From Actinomycetota bacterium (GTDB lineage: Bacteria; Actinomycetota; Thermoleophilia; Solirubrobacterales; Solirubrobacteraceae): DNA of 64,000 bases. This document shows positions 20,078 to 29,726 of this stretch, piece after piece (the stretch's first letter is position 1; the number at the start of each line of letters is the position of its first letter). Made by a program: the position numbers and the translations under genes. The stretch covers positions 62,001-126,000 of the forward strand of contig JAFDWH010000001.1 in assembly GCA_018268595.1 (NCBI GenBank). The letters are read 5' to 3'. Under the pieces are notes generated by a model. The model did not search any database. It was not told the DNA's origin and saw only the letters and a list, made by a program, of their open reading frames with translations.

Positions 20078-21727
20078 ATGAACCCTTTGAGGCGCGCGCC
20101 GGCGACAATTGCGCTGGCGACCATTCTGCTCGTGCTCCTCGCGTCTGCAGCGAGCGCTGCCCGTTCCACGCCGGGTGACCTCTCGCCCGCCGCGGCACGC
20201 CTGCTCGACGCCGCCCACAGGAGCCACGGCCCACTCCCCTTCGCCGTCTCCGCGGCGGGGCCCGGATGCCTCGCCGAGCCGACGCCCGGCCCCGACGTGC
20301 ACGTCAACTGCCGCGCCGCAGACGACGGCGCCGCCAACGACATCCAGAGCGAGGTCTCCGTCGCCGCCCGCGGCCGCACGGTCGTCGTCGCCTTCAACGA
20401 CTTCTCCGTCTGCTGCGACGAGATCGCCCTTACCGGCTACGCGGTCTCCACCGACGGCGGCCGCACGTTCGTCGACCGCGGCCCGGCGCCGCCGACCGCG
20501 AACGTCAAGCCGTTCGGCGACCCGTGGCTCACGAAGGGCTCGGACGGCAGCATCTACCTGACGACGCTCGCGCTCAGCTCAGCCGACATCGGCACGGCCG
20601 AGTCCGAGATCGCGATCTACCGGATGCGGCCGGGCAGGACGACCTTCGAGCTGTTCGCGATCCCGGTCCGCCTCGGGTGGTTCCTGGAGACGCTCGCCGA
20701 CAAGGCGGCGCTCGCGATCGACCGTCAGCAGGGCCAGGATCGCTTCTCCCTCACCTGGACGCTTGAGGCGGCGGACGACGACGCCGAGGACCCGATCATG
20801 CTGACCGACTCGCTCGGCGGCGCCACCTGGCGCACGACCCGCGTGAGCGACGGCGACGTCTGCGGCGCCTGGTCGCAGCCGACCTTCGCGGACAGACGGC
20901 TGTTCGTCTCCTGGCTCGAGCTGCCGGCCTTGTGCGCCGGTAGCGAGGGCGAGGGCGAGTTTCCCGATCTGGCCGCCGCGGACGAGCCGACCGGCGACGA
21001 CGAGGCGGAGGCCGGCGACTGGTCGGGCGAGAACAAGATCGCCGAGATCGACCTGCGCACCGGCGCCCCCCGCTTCGAGTCGCTCATCTCCGACGTAAAG
21101 GGGACCGGCGACGCCGTGATCGAGTGCGGCAGCGCCGAGCGCCAGGTGATCGAGACCGCGCCCGGGCACGCCGCGCGGCTCGAGCCGGGCGCGACCGTGG
21201 TCGCCGACGGCGAGGGCGTCCTGTACGCCGTCTGGAGCGATCGACCTGACGGCGTCGGCGGCGACGACGACAACGCGACGCGGATCTGGCTCTCGTTCAG
21301 CCGCGACCACGCGCGCACGTGGAGCGAGCCGCGGGTCGTCAGCGGGCCGCTCGGCCCGGGCATGCGCGACCGCTTCATGCCGTGGCTCACGCTCGACGGC
21401 GATCGCCTCGCGGCGATGTGGTACCACCGCGTGCCCGCGCTGCCGGAGGATCTGCTGCAGGTCGACGTCCGCTACATCAGCCTCGCGTACGGCAACCACG
21501 GGCCGGCGCCGATCTCCCCCGAGATCGTCGTCAGCAGCCGGCAGTTCCCGCTCGTGACCACGGTCCCCAACCCGTTCCCGGCGGCGAACTGCTACATGGG
21601 CGACTACAACGGCATCACGTCGGACCACGGCCAGCTCTACGTGGCGTGGGGCGACAACCGCCTGGGCGATCCCGACATCTTCCTGGCCCACCCGGCAACC
21701 GCGGCAAGAACGGACGCTATTCGATGA
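20078..21727 (+). CDS. Exported Asp-box (BNR/sialidase-like propeller) protein
   Basis: A 549-residue secreted protein. Residues 1-28 form a signal peptide (MNPLRRAP, hydrophobic core, ASAASA cleavage region). Asp-box repeats (SxDxGxTW/F) are visible as VSTDGGRTF and SFSRDHARTW, indicating a beta-propeller like sialidases, though no sialidase catalytic triad can be assigned. An acidic segment (about residues 290-325) interrupts the propeller. ATG 20078 has GGAGGATCG upstream; an upstream in-frame start would add non-signal sequence. Its stop overlaps the M17 peptidase ATG (ATGA), so a secreted binding or hydrolytic protein is expressed together with cytoplasmic peptidases. Confidence 0.82.
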   Translation: MNPLRRAPATIALATILLVLLASAASAARSTPGDLSPAAARLLDAAHRSHGPLPFAVSAAGPGCLAEPTPGPDVHVNCRAADDGAANDIQSEVSVAARGRTVVVAFNDFSVCCDEIALTGYAVSTDGGRTFVDRGPAPPTANVKPFGDPWLTKGSDGSIYLTTLALSSADIGTAESEIAIYRMRPGRTTFELFAIPVRLGWFLETLADKAALAIDRQQGQDRFSLTWTLEAADDDAEDPIMLTDSLGGATWRTTRVSDGDVCGAWSQPTFADRRLFVSWLELPALCAGSEGEGEFPDLAAADEPTGDDEAEAGDWSGENKIAEIDLRTGAPRFESLISDVKGTGDAVIECGSAERQVIETAPGHAARLEPGATVVADGEGVLYAVWSDRPDGVGGDDDNATRIWLSFSRDHARTWSEPRVVSGPLGPGMRDRFMPWLTLDGDRLAAMWYHRVPALPEDLLQVDVRYISLAYGNHGPAPISPEIVVSSRQFPLVTTVPNPFPAANCYMGDYNGITSDHGQLYVAWGDNRLGDPDIFLAHPATAARTDAIR

Positions 21728-23118
21728 CGACGATGGAGTGGATCGACACCGCCCCCGCCGACGCCGCGACCTGCGTGCTGGTCGCCGGCGACGACCCGAC
21801 CCCGACGGTGCCCGGAGCGGCGCCAGAGCTCCTCGCACACCTGCGCGAGCAGCTCCGCGAGGACGGCCCCGTCGCGCACGCGCTGACGAGCGACGACGGC
21901 GCGCCGCGCGCGCTGTTTGTCGTGGCGGCCGGTGGCGACGCGACGGCGCTGCGGACGGCCGGGCGGACACTCGGCGAGCAGCTCGTCGGCAGCGCGCTCG
22001 CGGTCGCGCTGCCGTCGGCCGAGCTGGACGTGCAGCCGTTCTTCGAAGGGCTCGCGATCGCGCGCCACCGCCCGCTCGCGGACGGCGAGCAGGTCCTCGC
22101 GGTCGCGACGGCGCCAGCCGCGGCCGGCGTCGTCGGCCGCGCCGGCGCCGTCGCGCAGGCGGCCAACCGCGCGCGCGACCTGATCGCGCTGCCACCCTCC
22201 GAGCTGACGCCGGACGACCTCGTCGCCGCGGCGCGCCGGCAGGCGCAGGAGCTCGGGATCGCGTGCGACGTGCTCGATGGCGACGCGCTCGCCGCCGGCG
22301 GCTACGGCGGGCTGCTCGGCGTCTCGGCCGGCAGCGTGTTCGGCCCCGCGCTGGTCGAGCTGCGCTACCGCCCCGTCCCCGACGCGGCGCCGGTCGCGCT
22401 CGTCGGCAAGGGCGTGACGTTCGACGCCGGCGGCCTGCAGGTCAAGACGACCGCGATGGAGCTGATGAAGGCCGACATGAGCGGCGCCGCGGTTGCGCTC
22501 GGCGCGCTCGCGGCGGTCTGCGCGCTCGGCGTGCCGATCAACATCGACGTCGTGCTCGTGATCGCCGAGAACATGCCGGGGCCGAACGCCTACCGCGCGG
22601 GCGACCGCATCACGCAGCTCGACGGGACCACGACCGAGGTCACGAACACCGACGCCGAGGGCCGCCTGATGCTGGCCGACGGCATCGTGCACGCGCGCCG
22701 CGGCGGCGCGCGCGCGATCGTGGACGTCGCGACGCTCACCGACCCGTTCGCGCTCGGCGACGAGCTGTGCGCGATCTGCAGCGCCGACGACGCGCTCGCG
22801 GACCAGCTCGTCGCCGCCGGGCGCGCGGCCGGCGAGCCGGCCTGGCCGCTGCCGGTGTGGCGCGGCTACCGCAGCTGGCTCGACTCGGCGGTCGCGACGC
22901 GGCGCAACTACGCCGCCGAGCGGGGGTTCGGCGGCATGCCGTTCGCGGGCACGATCACGGCCGCCGTGTTCCTCTCGGACTTCGCCGGCGACGTCCCGTG
23001 GGCGCACTTCGACATCGCCTCCACGGCGATGCACACGCAGGGCACCGGACCGTGGCCGGCCGGCCCGGCCGCGCCCGGCGTCGCGACGCTGGTGCGCTGG
23101 CTGGAGGGGCTCGCATGA
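21724..23118 (+). CDS. Leucyl aminopeptidase family protein (M17)
   Basis: A 464-residue M17 metallopeptidase that removes N-terminal residues from peptides in the cytosol. The C-terminal catalytic domain shows the metal/active-site blocks VGKGVTFDAGGLQVK, MKADMSGAAV and the family signature NTDAEGRLMLADG. Length is slightly shorter than E. coli PepA. It overlaps both the exported-protein gene (21724-21727) and the P1 peptidase gene (23115-23118) as ATGA. It forms a translationally coupled peptidase set with the next two genes. Confidence 0.93.
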   Translation: MTTMEWIDTAPADAATCVLVAGDDPTPTVPGAAPELLAHLREQLREDGPVAHALTSDDGAPRALFVVAAGGDATALRTAGRTLGEQLVGSALAVALPSAELDVQPFFEGLAIARHRPLADGEQVLAVATAPAAAGVVGRAGAVAQAANRARDLIALPPSELTPDDLVAAARRQAQELGIACDVLDGDALAAGGYGGLLGVSAGSVFGPALVELRYRPVPDAAPVALVGKGVTFDAGGLQVKTTAMELMKADMSGAAVALGALAAVCALGVPINIDVVLVIAENMPGPNAYRAGDRITQLDGTTTEVTNTDAEGRLMLADGIVHARRGGARAIVDVATLTDPFALGDELCAICSADDALADQLVAAGRAAGEPAWPLPVWRGYRSWLDSAVATRRNYAAERGFGGMPFAGTITAAVFLSDFAGDVPWAHFDIASTAMHTQGTGPWPAGPAAPGVATLVRWLEGLA

Positions 23119-24200
23119 CGCTCCCGCGCGCGCTCGGCGTCCCGCTCGGCCGCTTCCCGACCGGCCCCGCGAACGCGATCACCGACGTCGCCGGCGTGCG
23201 CGTCGGCCATCGCACCGTGCGGATCGATCCGCCGGACAGCCCGGCCGGCGAGGTGCGCACCGGCGTCACGGCGATCTGGCCGCACGAGGGCACGCCGTGG
23301 GTCGAGTCGGTGTATGCGGGCGCGAGCGTGCTCAACGGCCACGGCGAGCTGATCGGGCTCGCGCAGATCCGCGAGTGGGGGCTCCTGCGCTCGCCGCTGC
23401 TGCTGACGTCGAGCGTGTCGATCGGGCTCGTCTACGACGCCGCGACGCAGTGGGCCTTCCGCACCGACCCCTCGCTGTTCCGCAGCAACTTCCTGATGCC
23501 CGTCGTCACCGAGGTCTCGGACGTCGCGCTCAGCGACGCGGCCGCCTTCCCGCTCACGTATGCGGACGTCGCCGCCGCGCTCGAGGCCGCCACGACCGAC
23601 GCCCCCGCCCAGGGCGCGGTGGGCGCCGGCACCGGGACCATCTGCTACGACCTCAAGGGCGGCATCGGGACGGCGTCGCGCACGCTGGAGGCGGGCGACG
23701 CGAGCTGGACGCTCGGCGCGCTCGTGCTCACGAACTACGGCGAGCGCGTCAACCTGACGATCGGCGGGGTCGACGTCGGGCGCCGGCTCGAGCTGCCGAT
23801 CCCACCGCAGACGCACGACGGCTCCTGCGTCGTCGTCGTCGCGACCGACGCGCCGCTGCTCCCCCACCAGCTGGAGCGTCTGTCCGTGCGCGCGGGCATC
23901 GGGCTCACGCGCAGCGGCGCGTTCGTCGGCCACACCTCGGGCGAGATCGCGATCGCCTTCTCGACCGCGCAGCGCGTCGCCTTCGCCGAGCGCGGGGCGA
24001 TCCGCGTCGCCGCCGTCGCCGACGGCTTCAACGACGCCTTCAACCCGCTGTTCGAGGCGACCGTCGAGTGCGTGCACGAGGCCGTCCTCAACTCGCTGTT
24101 CGCGGCCGAGACGACGGTCGGCTTCCGCGGCGCGACCGCCCACGCGCTGCCCGTCGACGTCGTGCTCGACCTGCTGCGCGCGCACGGGGTGCTCGCGTGA
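23115..24200 (+). CDS. P1-family peptidase (DmpA/BapA-type L-aminopeptidase/D-esterase)
   Basis: A 361-residue Ntn-type hydrolase. The self-cleavage site and nucleophile are visible in HDGSCVVVVATDAPLLPHQLERL, where Gly-Ser is the precursor cleavage bond in DmpA. The N-terminal NAITDVAGVRVGHRT and the GAVGAGTGTICYDLKGG block are also conserved. Members cleave N-terminal residues including D-amino acids and beta-amino acids from peptides. Together with the M17 and M20 enzymes and the facing transporter/diaminopropionate lyase operon, it suggests degradation of unusual peptides (D-, beta- or diaminopropionate-containing). Confidence 0.93.
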   Translation: MTLPRALGVPLGRFPTGPANAITDVAGVRVGHRTVRIDPPDSPAGEVRTGVTAIWPHEGTPWVESVYAGASVLNGHGELIGLAQIREWGLLRSPLLLTSSVSIGLVYDAATQWAFRTDPSLFRSNFLMPVVTEVSDVALSDAAAFPLTYADVAAALEAATTDAPAQGAVGAGTGTICYDLKGGIGTASRTLEAGDASWTLGALVLTNYGERVNLTIGGVDVGRRLELPIPPQTHDGSCVVVVATDAPLLPHQLERLSVRAGIGLTRSGAFVGHTSGEIAIAFSTAQRVAFAERGAIRVAAVADGFNDAFNPLFEATVECVHEAVLNSLFAAETTVGFRGATAHALPVDVVLDLLRAHGVLA

Positions 24201-25312
24201 GCGCTGGCGCCGTCGCCGCGTCGCAGGCCGAGGCGCTGCTCGGGAGCCTCGTGCGCCGGCGCAGCGTCAACCCGCCGGACACCGAGGAGGGGGTCGTCAA
24301 GGAGCTCGAGGCGTTCTTCGCCGCGCACGCGATCCCGACCTGGCGCGAGCCGGTCGCGCCGGGGCGGCCGAACCTCTACGCGCGCGTCGGCGGCGACGGT
24401 CCGACGCTGCTGCTCAACGGCCACACCGACACCGTCCCGGCCGGGGACGGCTGGCAGCACGACCCGTTCGCCGGCGACTGCCTCGACGGGCGGCTCTACG
24501 GCCGCGGCGCGGTCGACATGAAGGGCGGTCTGACCGCGTGCGCGCTCGCGCTCGCGGCGCTCGCTCCACAGGCGGACGCGCTCCCCGGCGCGGTCCTGTT
24601 CGCGGCGTTCGTGGACGAGGAGGTCGGCGCCTCGGGCGCCCGCCACGCCGTGGAGCACGGCTTGCGCGCCGACGCGGCGATCGTCGCCGAGCCGACGCGG
24701 ATGCGCGTCGTCGCCTCCAGCAACGGCCAGATGACGTTCCACGTGCGCCTGCACGGCGTGGCGGGGCACAGCAGCGCCCCCGCCGCCAGCCACGACAGCA
24801 TCGCCGACGCGCTCGACCTCGCGCTGCTGCTGCGCGGCACGGGCGCGCCCTACCTGGTCGGCAAGATCGCCGGCGGGATCGCGCCGAACGTGGTCGCCGA
24901 CGCGTGCGAGCTGGAGATCGACCGTCGCGTGCGCCCGCACGAGACGCTCGCCGGCGTGCGCGACGAGCTCGACGGGCTGGTCGCGCGGATCGCCGCCGGG
25001 GCGCCGCGGGTCCCCGAGGTCGCGGTACCGCTGTCGGTCCCGTCCGCCGCGCTCGCGCACGACCACCCGGCGGTCACCGTGCTCGCCGGCGTCTGCGGCG
25101 ACCACGAGCCGCCGCTGCACGCCGACGCCACGACCGACGCCGGCTGGCTGCACGCGGCCGGCATCCCGTCCGTGATCTGCGGGCCGGGCGACCCCGATCT
25201 CGCCCACCGCGTGGACGAGCACATCGCCGTGCGCGACGTCGCCGACGCCGCCGACGCCTACCGGCGCGCCGCCACGCCGCTCCTGCTCGCGCTGTCCGCC
25301 GCCCGGCACTAG
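24197..25312 (+). CDS. M20-family metallopeptidase (ArgE/DapE-like)
   Basis: A 371-residue di-zinc peptidase/deacylase. Metal ligands are seen in NGHTDTVP, GRGAVDMKGG and FVDEEVGASG, with the bridging His of the dimerisation domain in GVAGHSSAP. Members hydrolyse N-acyl amino acids or dipeptides. The GTG start at 24197 overlaps the P1 peptidase stop (GTGA). The GntR regulator begins 13 nt downstream, completing a run of five co-directional genes from 20078. Confidence 0.92.
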   Translation: MSAGAVAASQAEALLGSLVRRRSVNPPDTEEGVVKELEAFFAAHAIPTWREPVAPGRPNLYARVGGDGPTLLLNGHTDTVPAGDGWQHDPFAGDCLDGRLYGRGAVDMKGGLTACALALAALAPQADALPGAVLFAAFVDEEVGASGARHAVEHGLRADAAIVAEPTRMRVVASSNGQMTFHVRLHGVAGHSSAPAASHDSIADALDLALLLRGTGAPYLVGKIAGGIAPNVVADACELEIDRRVRPHETLAGVRDELDGLVARIAAGAPRVPEVAVPLSVPSAALAHDHPAVTVLAGVCGDHEPPLHADATTDAGWLHAAGIPSVICGPGDPDLAHRVDEHIAVRDVADAADAYRRAATPLLLALSAARH

Positions 25313-25325
25313 GGTCCATCTCACC

Positions 25326-26147
25326 GTGACCGTCGAGCGCACGCACACGAACGACGAGGCCGGCAACGGGTCCGCGCGGGTCTTCCATCCGATCCGCGGC
25401 TCGCGACCGGTGTTCGAGGTCGTCGATCAGCTCACGTTCGCGATCCAGTCCGGCGCCTACGGCGAGGGTGCGCGCCTGCCGACGATGCCCCGGCTCGCCG
25501 AGGCGCTCGGCGTGAGCATCCCGACGATCGGCGAGGCTGTCCGGCTGCTGACCGAGGCCGGGGTGCTCGAGGTTCGCCGGGGAGCGACGGGCGGCATCAG
25601 CGTCGCGTCGCCCTACGTGCCGGCGCGGTTGCTGAAGCTCTCCACGCAGGTGCGCGCGCGTTCGCTGCGCCCGATCGTGGAGGCGCGGCGGCCGGTGGAG
25701 ATCGAGCTGGCCGCGCTCGCCGCGCAGCGCGCGACCGAGGCGGACTTCGACGCGATGGAGGCAGCCAACCGCGATCTCGTCGCCTTCCGCGGCCAGCAGC
25801 CACAGTGGGGCATCGCGCACAACGCGTTCCACTACGCGATGGGCCGGGCGGCGCGCAGCGAGCTGCTCGCGCACATGCAACACGAGATCCTGGAGGAGAT
25901 CGCGATCCTGCTCGACAACTACGGCGATCGCTTCTCGGACCCGGAGCGGACGCTGCGCGAGCATCGCGAGACGCTGGCCGTGCTGCGTCGACGCGACCCC
26001 GCAGCCGCGCGGGAGGTGATGAGCGTCCACCTCGGCGAGTTCGAAGAGCTCGCCGAGGCGTTCGACCGCCAGCTCGCCGAGGCCGAGGCCGAGGCGGCCG
26101 TCAAGTCTCCTGCGGTGCGACGCCGAGACCCGGCGACGCAGCGTTGA
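25326..26147 (+). CDS. GntR-family transcriptional regulator (FadR/FCD subgroup)
   Basis: A 273-residue regulator. A winged HTH (VFEVVDQLTFAIQSGAYGEGARLPTMPRLAEALGVSIPTIGEAVRLL, residues 28-75) precedes an all-helical FCD ligand domain with possible metal ligands at HNAFHYAMG and VHLGEF. Such proteins sense small acids or amino-acid derivatives. Last gene of the peptidase operon; its 3' end overlaps the convergent dppF-like gene by 47 nt, so read-through from either side would produce antisense RNA. Likely targets are the peptidase operon and the facing lyase/transporter operon. Confidence 0.92.
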   Translation: MTVERTHTNDEAGNGSARVFHPIRGSRPVFEVVDQLTFAIQSGAYGEGARLPTMPRLAEALGVSIPTIGEAVRLLTEAGVLEVRRGATGGISVASPYVPARLLKLSTQVRARSLRPIVEARRPVEIELAALAAQRATEADFDAMEAANRDLVAFRGQQPQWGIAHNAFHYAMGRAARSELLAHMQHEILEEIAILLDNYGDRFSDPERTLREHRETLAVLRRRDPAAAREVMSVHLGEFEELAEAFDRQLAEAEAEAAVKSPAVRRRDPATQR

Positions 26148-26916
26148 TCAGCTCGCGCGTGTAGGCGTCGAGCGTCTGATCGCGAATCTCGCCGGGCGTC
26201 CCGGACGCGACCACGTGTCCGTGGCGCATCACCAGCAGACGGTCGCAGAACGCCATCGCGGTCGGCAGGTCGTGCGTGATCATCAGGATCCCCATGCGCC
26301 GCTCGCGGCACATCGCGTCGAGCAGGTGCAGGATGCCGGCCCGCACCGAGACGTCGAGCATCGAGACCGGCTCGTCGGCGATCAGCAGCGCGGGCTCGGC
26401 CGCGAGCGCCGCGGCGATCGAGACGCGCTGGCGCTGGCCGCCCGACAGCTCGTGCGGCCGCCGCGCAGCGAAGTCGTGCGCAGGCCGCAGGCCGACCGCG
26501 TCGAGCAGCTCGAGCGCCCGCGCCGCTCGCCGCTCGCGCCCGCGCTCGAGCCCGTGCACGATCATCGGCTCCTCGACGAGCGCGGTCACCGTCATGTGCG
26601 GGTTGAGCGAGTCGAACGGATCCTGCATCACGAGCTGGGCGGGCCGCCGCAGGCGCCGGACCGCCGCGCCGCTGCGGCCGCCGAGCCGCTGGCCGAGCAG
26701 TCGCACCTCCCCTGAGCCGACCGGCGCGAGGCCGAGGATCGCACCGGCGATCGAGCTCTTGCCGGAGCCGGACTCGCCGACGAGCCCGACCAGCTCGCCG
26801 GCGCCGACGTCGAAGCTGACGCCGGCGACGGCCGGCGGGGCGCCGGCGTGGCGGCGCCCCGCCTGGTAGCGAACGACGAGGTTGCGGATCGACAGCAGCT
26901 GCTCGCCGGCGCTCAT
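26101..26916 (-). CDS. Dipeptide/oligopeptide ABC transporter ATP-binding protein (DppF/OppF-like)
   Basis: A 271-residue ABC ATPase with Walker A GESGSGKSS, signature LSGGQRQRVSIA, Walker B LLIADEPVSMLD and H-loop MITHDL. It lacks the C-terminal cysteine cluster seen in its partner. The protein starts MSAGEQLLSIRN; ATGA overlap with the upstream dppD-like gene at 26913-26916. Its end overlaps the convergent GntR gene by 47 nt. Fifth and last transporter component of the leftward operon. Confidence 0.93.
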   Translation of the reverse strand: MSAGEQLLSIRNLVVRYQAGRRHAGAPPAVAGVSFDVGAGELVGLVGESGSGKSSIAGAILGLAPVGSGEVRLLGQRLGGRSGAAVRRLRRPAQLVMQDPFDSLNPHMTVTALVEEPMIVHGLERGRERRAARALELLDAVGLRPAHDFAARRPHELSGGQRQRVSIAAALAAEPALLIADEPVSMLDVSVRAGILHLLDAMCRERRMGILMITHDLPTAMAFCDRLLVMRHGHVVASGTPGEIRDQTLDAYTRELINAASPGLGVAPQET

Positions 26917-27872
26917 CGACTCACCGCCCGATGGCACGCGACCTGCACCGCGTCCAGCTCACGCAGCTCGGGGCGGGCGGCGCAGACGTCCGCGGCGCGC
27001 GGGCAGCGCGGCGCGAACGCGCAGCCGCTGCCGAGGTCGCGCAGGTCTGGCGGGGCGCCGGGAATCGACACGATCTGGCCTTTCGTGGAGGTCATCGTCG
27101 GCGTCGCCGCCAGCAGCAGCGCCGTGTAGGGATGGTGCGGAGCGCCCGTCACCTCCGCGGCCGCACCGCGCTCCACGATGCGGCCGCCGTACATCACCGC
27201 GATCTCGTCGCAGAAGTGCGCGGCGAGCCCGAGGTCGTGGGAGACGAGCACGACGGCGAGTTGCAGCTCGCGGCACAGCTCGTCGAGCAGCGCGACGATG
27301 CGCTGCTCCACGAGCGTGTCGAGCGCGGTCGTCGGCTCGTCGGCGAGCAGCAGGCGCGGCTCCCCGGCGAGCGCGATCGCGATGCACGCGCGCTGGCGCA
27401 TGCCGCCCGACAGCTCGTGCGGGTAGGCGCGCGCGAGCGTCGGCGACAAGCCGACCCGCTCGAGCAGGTCGTCCACGCGCGCGCGGGCCAGCTGCGCGTC
27501 CGCGCGCACCTCGGCCCGCAACCCCTCGCGCAGCTGGGCACCGATCCGCTGCACCGGGTTGAGCGCGTTCATCGTGCCCTGGAAGACGACGCCGACGTCG
27601 CGTCGTGCGAGCGCCGGGATGCGACCGCCGGCGATGCCCGAGAACTGGTCCACGCCGGCGATCGAGACGCGGCCGCCGACCGTCGCGGAGGCGCTCAGCA
27701 GCCCGGCGATCGCCAGCAGCGTCGTCGTCTTGCCGCAACCGGACTCGCCGATCAGGCCGAGCCGCTGCCCGGGCGCCAGCGAGAACGACGCGTCGCGCAC
27801 GATCCGCGTGGGCGGTCCGTCGTGCGCGACCGCGACCTCCACGTTCAGCCGCTCGACCTCCAGGACGTTCAT
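26913..27872 (-). CDS. Dipeptide/oligopeptide ABC transporter ATP-binding protein (DppD/OppD-like)
   Basis: A 319-residue ABC ATPase: Walker A GESGCGKTTT, signature LSGGMRQRACIA, Walker B LLLADEPTTALD, H-loop VSHDL. The C-terminal oligopeptide-transporter extension contains the four-cysteine cluster (GSGCAFAPRCPRAADVCAARP...VACH), which in relatives can bind an Fe-S cluster. ATGA overlaps join it to the DppC-like gene upstream and the DppF-like gene downstream, so the two ATPases are made in step. Confidence 0.93.
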   Translation of the reverse strand: MNVLEVERLNVEVAVAHDGPPTRIVRDASFSLAPGQRLGLIGESGCGKTTTLLAIAGLLSASATVGGRVSIAGVDQFSGIAGGRIPALARRDVGVVFQGTMNALNPVQRIGAQLREGLRAEVRADAQLARARVDDLLERVGLSPTLARAYPHELSGGMRQRACIAIALAGEPRLLLADEPTTALDTLVEQRIVALLDELCRELQLAVVLVSHDLGLAAHFCDEIAVMYGGRIVERGAAAEVTGAPHHPYTALLLAATPTMTSTKGQIVSIPGAPPDLRDLGSGCAFAPRCPRAADVCAARPELRELDAVQVACHRAVSR

Positions 27873-28738
27873 GCGTCCTCCCCGGCGGTGCGGTCGGCGA
27901 CGGCGAAGCCGGTGCGCGACAGGCGCGGCGCGCGCAGGCGCGTGCCGGCGCGGTCCTCGACAGCCGAGCCGACCAGGTTGCAGGCGAGCACGACGATCGC
28001 GATGCAGATCCCCGGCGGCACGAACGCCCACCAGGCGCCGCTGCTCGCCGCCGCGCGGCGGAACGCGTCGGCGATCATCGTCCCCCACGAGACGGTGTCG
28101 GCGCTCTCCAGCCCGAGGAACGCCAACGCCGACTCGAAGAAGATCGCGACCGAGATCGTCAGCACGCAGTTGGCGGCGATCAGCGCCCGCACCTGCGGAA
28201 GGACGTGGTGGACGATGATGCGCGTGCGGCTCGCGCCCATCGCGCGCACCCGCAACACGTAACTGCGCTCGCGCACCGTCAGCACCTCCGCGCGCAGCAC
28301 GCGCGCGCTCGGCGTCCACAGCAGGGCGCCGATCACCAGCACGACGTGCCACAGGCTCGGTCCCCAGACCGTCGAGATGACGATCATCAGCGGCAGCGCC
28401 GGGACGACGAGGAAGTAGTCCGTGATGCGCATCAGCACGCCGTCCACCAGGCCACCGCTGTAGCCGGCGATCACGCCGATGCTGGCGCCGATCGCGATCG
28501 CCACGAAGCTGGCCGCGACCGCGACGACCATCGAGACGCGCGCGCCGCCGATGCAGAGCGACAGGACGTCGCGTCCGGCGTCGTCGGTCCCGAGCGGATG
28601 CGACCACGAGGGCGGCTGGAAGACGCCGCCGACCTGCTCGTGCAAGCCGTAGGGCGCGATCGCGGGGCCCAGCAGCGCCGCCACGCAGAACAGCGCGAGC
28701 ACGGTCAGGCCGACGCCGAACGCGGACGGGCGCCTCAT
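27869..28738 (-). CDS. Dipeptide/oligopeptide ABC transporter permease (DppC-like)
   Basis: A 289-residue permease with an N-terminal membrane helix (FGVGLTVLALFCVAALLGP), the HPLGTDDAGRDVLS motif typical of DppC/OppC, and an EAA-type cytoplasmic loop (RVRAMGASRTRIIVHHVLP). About six hydrophobic segments are visible. It overlaps the DppB-like gene upstream and the DppD-like gene downstream by 4 nt each. Confidence 0.93.
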   Translation of the reverse strand: MRRPSAFGVGLTVLALFCVAALLGPAIAPYGLHEQVGGVFQPPSWSHPLGTDDAGRDVLSLCIGGARVSMVVAVAASFVAIAIGASIGVIAGYSGGLVDGVLMRITDYFLVVPALPLMIVISTVWGPSLWHVVLVIGALLWTPSARVLRAEVLTVRERSYVLRVRAMGASRTRIIVHHVLPQVRALIAANCVLTISVAIFFESALAFLGLESADTVSWGTMIADAFRRAAASSGAWWAFVPPGICIAIVVLACNLVGSAVEDRAGTRLRAPRLSRTGFAVADRTAGEDA

Positions 28739-29709
28739 GCCCTGCGGCTCACGCGGACGCGCGGATCGAGCGCCCGGTAGAGGAGGTCGACGGCGAGGTT
28801 CGTCAACACCACGACGACGGTGACGACGAGGAACGCGCCCTGGAGCATCGGATAGTCGCGCGCGCCGACGGCGTTGGCGATCGCGAGCCCGATGCCGGGC
28901 CACGAGAACGCCGCCTCGATCAGCACGATGCCCGCGACGAGCGACCCGAGCGTGAGGCCGAACAGCGTCGTCACCGGCAGCAGGGCGGTCCGCAGCGCAT
29001 GGCGGCGCACGACCTGCCAGCTCGACAGGCCCTTCGCCCGCGCCGTGAGGATGTAGTCCTCGCTGAGCGACTGGAGCAGCGAGGCGCGCACGACGATCAT
29101 GAACTGGCCGTAGGCGACGAGCGCGTAGCAGACGGCGGGCAGCAGGGCGTGGTGCGCGACGTCGAGCGCATGCGCCAGCCCGCTCTGCTCGACCGCGAAC
29201 GGATCGGAGGCGCCGGCGGTCGGGAGCCAGCCGCTGGTCAGCGAGATCAGCACGATCGCGACCCACTGCGCCGGCAGCGCATAGAGCACGAGCGCGGTCC
29301 CGCGCGACGCGTGGTCGACGGCGGTGCCGTGGCGCCATACGGACAGCAGGCCGGTGGCGACGGCGATCACGACGGCGAGCAGCAGGCCGGGGAGCGCGAT
29401 GATGCAGGTCTGTCCGATCGCCGTCCAGAGGTTGTCGGCGACCGGCAGGCGGTTGGCGAACGACACGCCGAGGTTTCCGTGCGCGAGCTGGCCGAGGTAG
29501 GCGAGGTACTGGTGCCAGAGCGACTGGTCGAGGCCGAACTCGTGGCGCAGCGCGTGGCGCAGCGCCGGGGACGCCCCCGGGACGTGCGTCAGGTCTGACG
29601 CGTCCCCGGGAGCGAGCCGGAACAACAGGAAGTTGAGCGTGACCGCCAGCAGGATGGTGGCGGCCGCGCCCAGCAGCCGACGGGCGACGTAGGGAACGCC
29701 CGTCGGCAT
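28735..29709 (-). CDS. Dipeptide/oligopeptide ABC transporter permease (DppB-like)
   Basis: A 324-residue permease (if started at ATG 29709, MPTGVPYVARR). Features are the N-terminal helix, the FRLAPGD motif, the LDQSLWHQYLAYLGQLAHGNLGVS extracellular block and the EAA loop TARAKGLSSWQVVRRHALR. An upstream ATG at 29757 would add 16 residues but overlap the binding-protein gene by 31 nt, so the internal start is preferred. Co-transcribed with the binding protein 17 nt upstream. Confidence 0.92.
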   Translation of the reverse strand: MPTGVPYVARRLLGAAATILLAVTLNFLLFRLAPGDASDLTHVPGASPALRHALRHEFGLDQSLWHQYLAYLGQLAHGNLGVSFANRLPVADNLWTAIGQTCIIALPGLLLAVVIAVATGLLSVWRHGTAVDHASRGTALVLYALPAQWVAIVLISLTSGWLPTAGASDPFAVEQSGLAHALDVAHHALLPAVCYALVAYGQFMIVVRASLLQSLSEDYILTARAKGLSSWQVVRRHALRTALLPVTTLFGLTLGSLVAGIVLIEAAFSWPGIGLAIANAVGARDYPMLQGAFLVVTVVVVLTNLAVDLLYRALDPRVRVSRRA

Positions 29710-29726
29710 CAGGCTGCTGACAGCGC

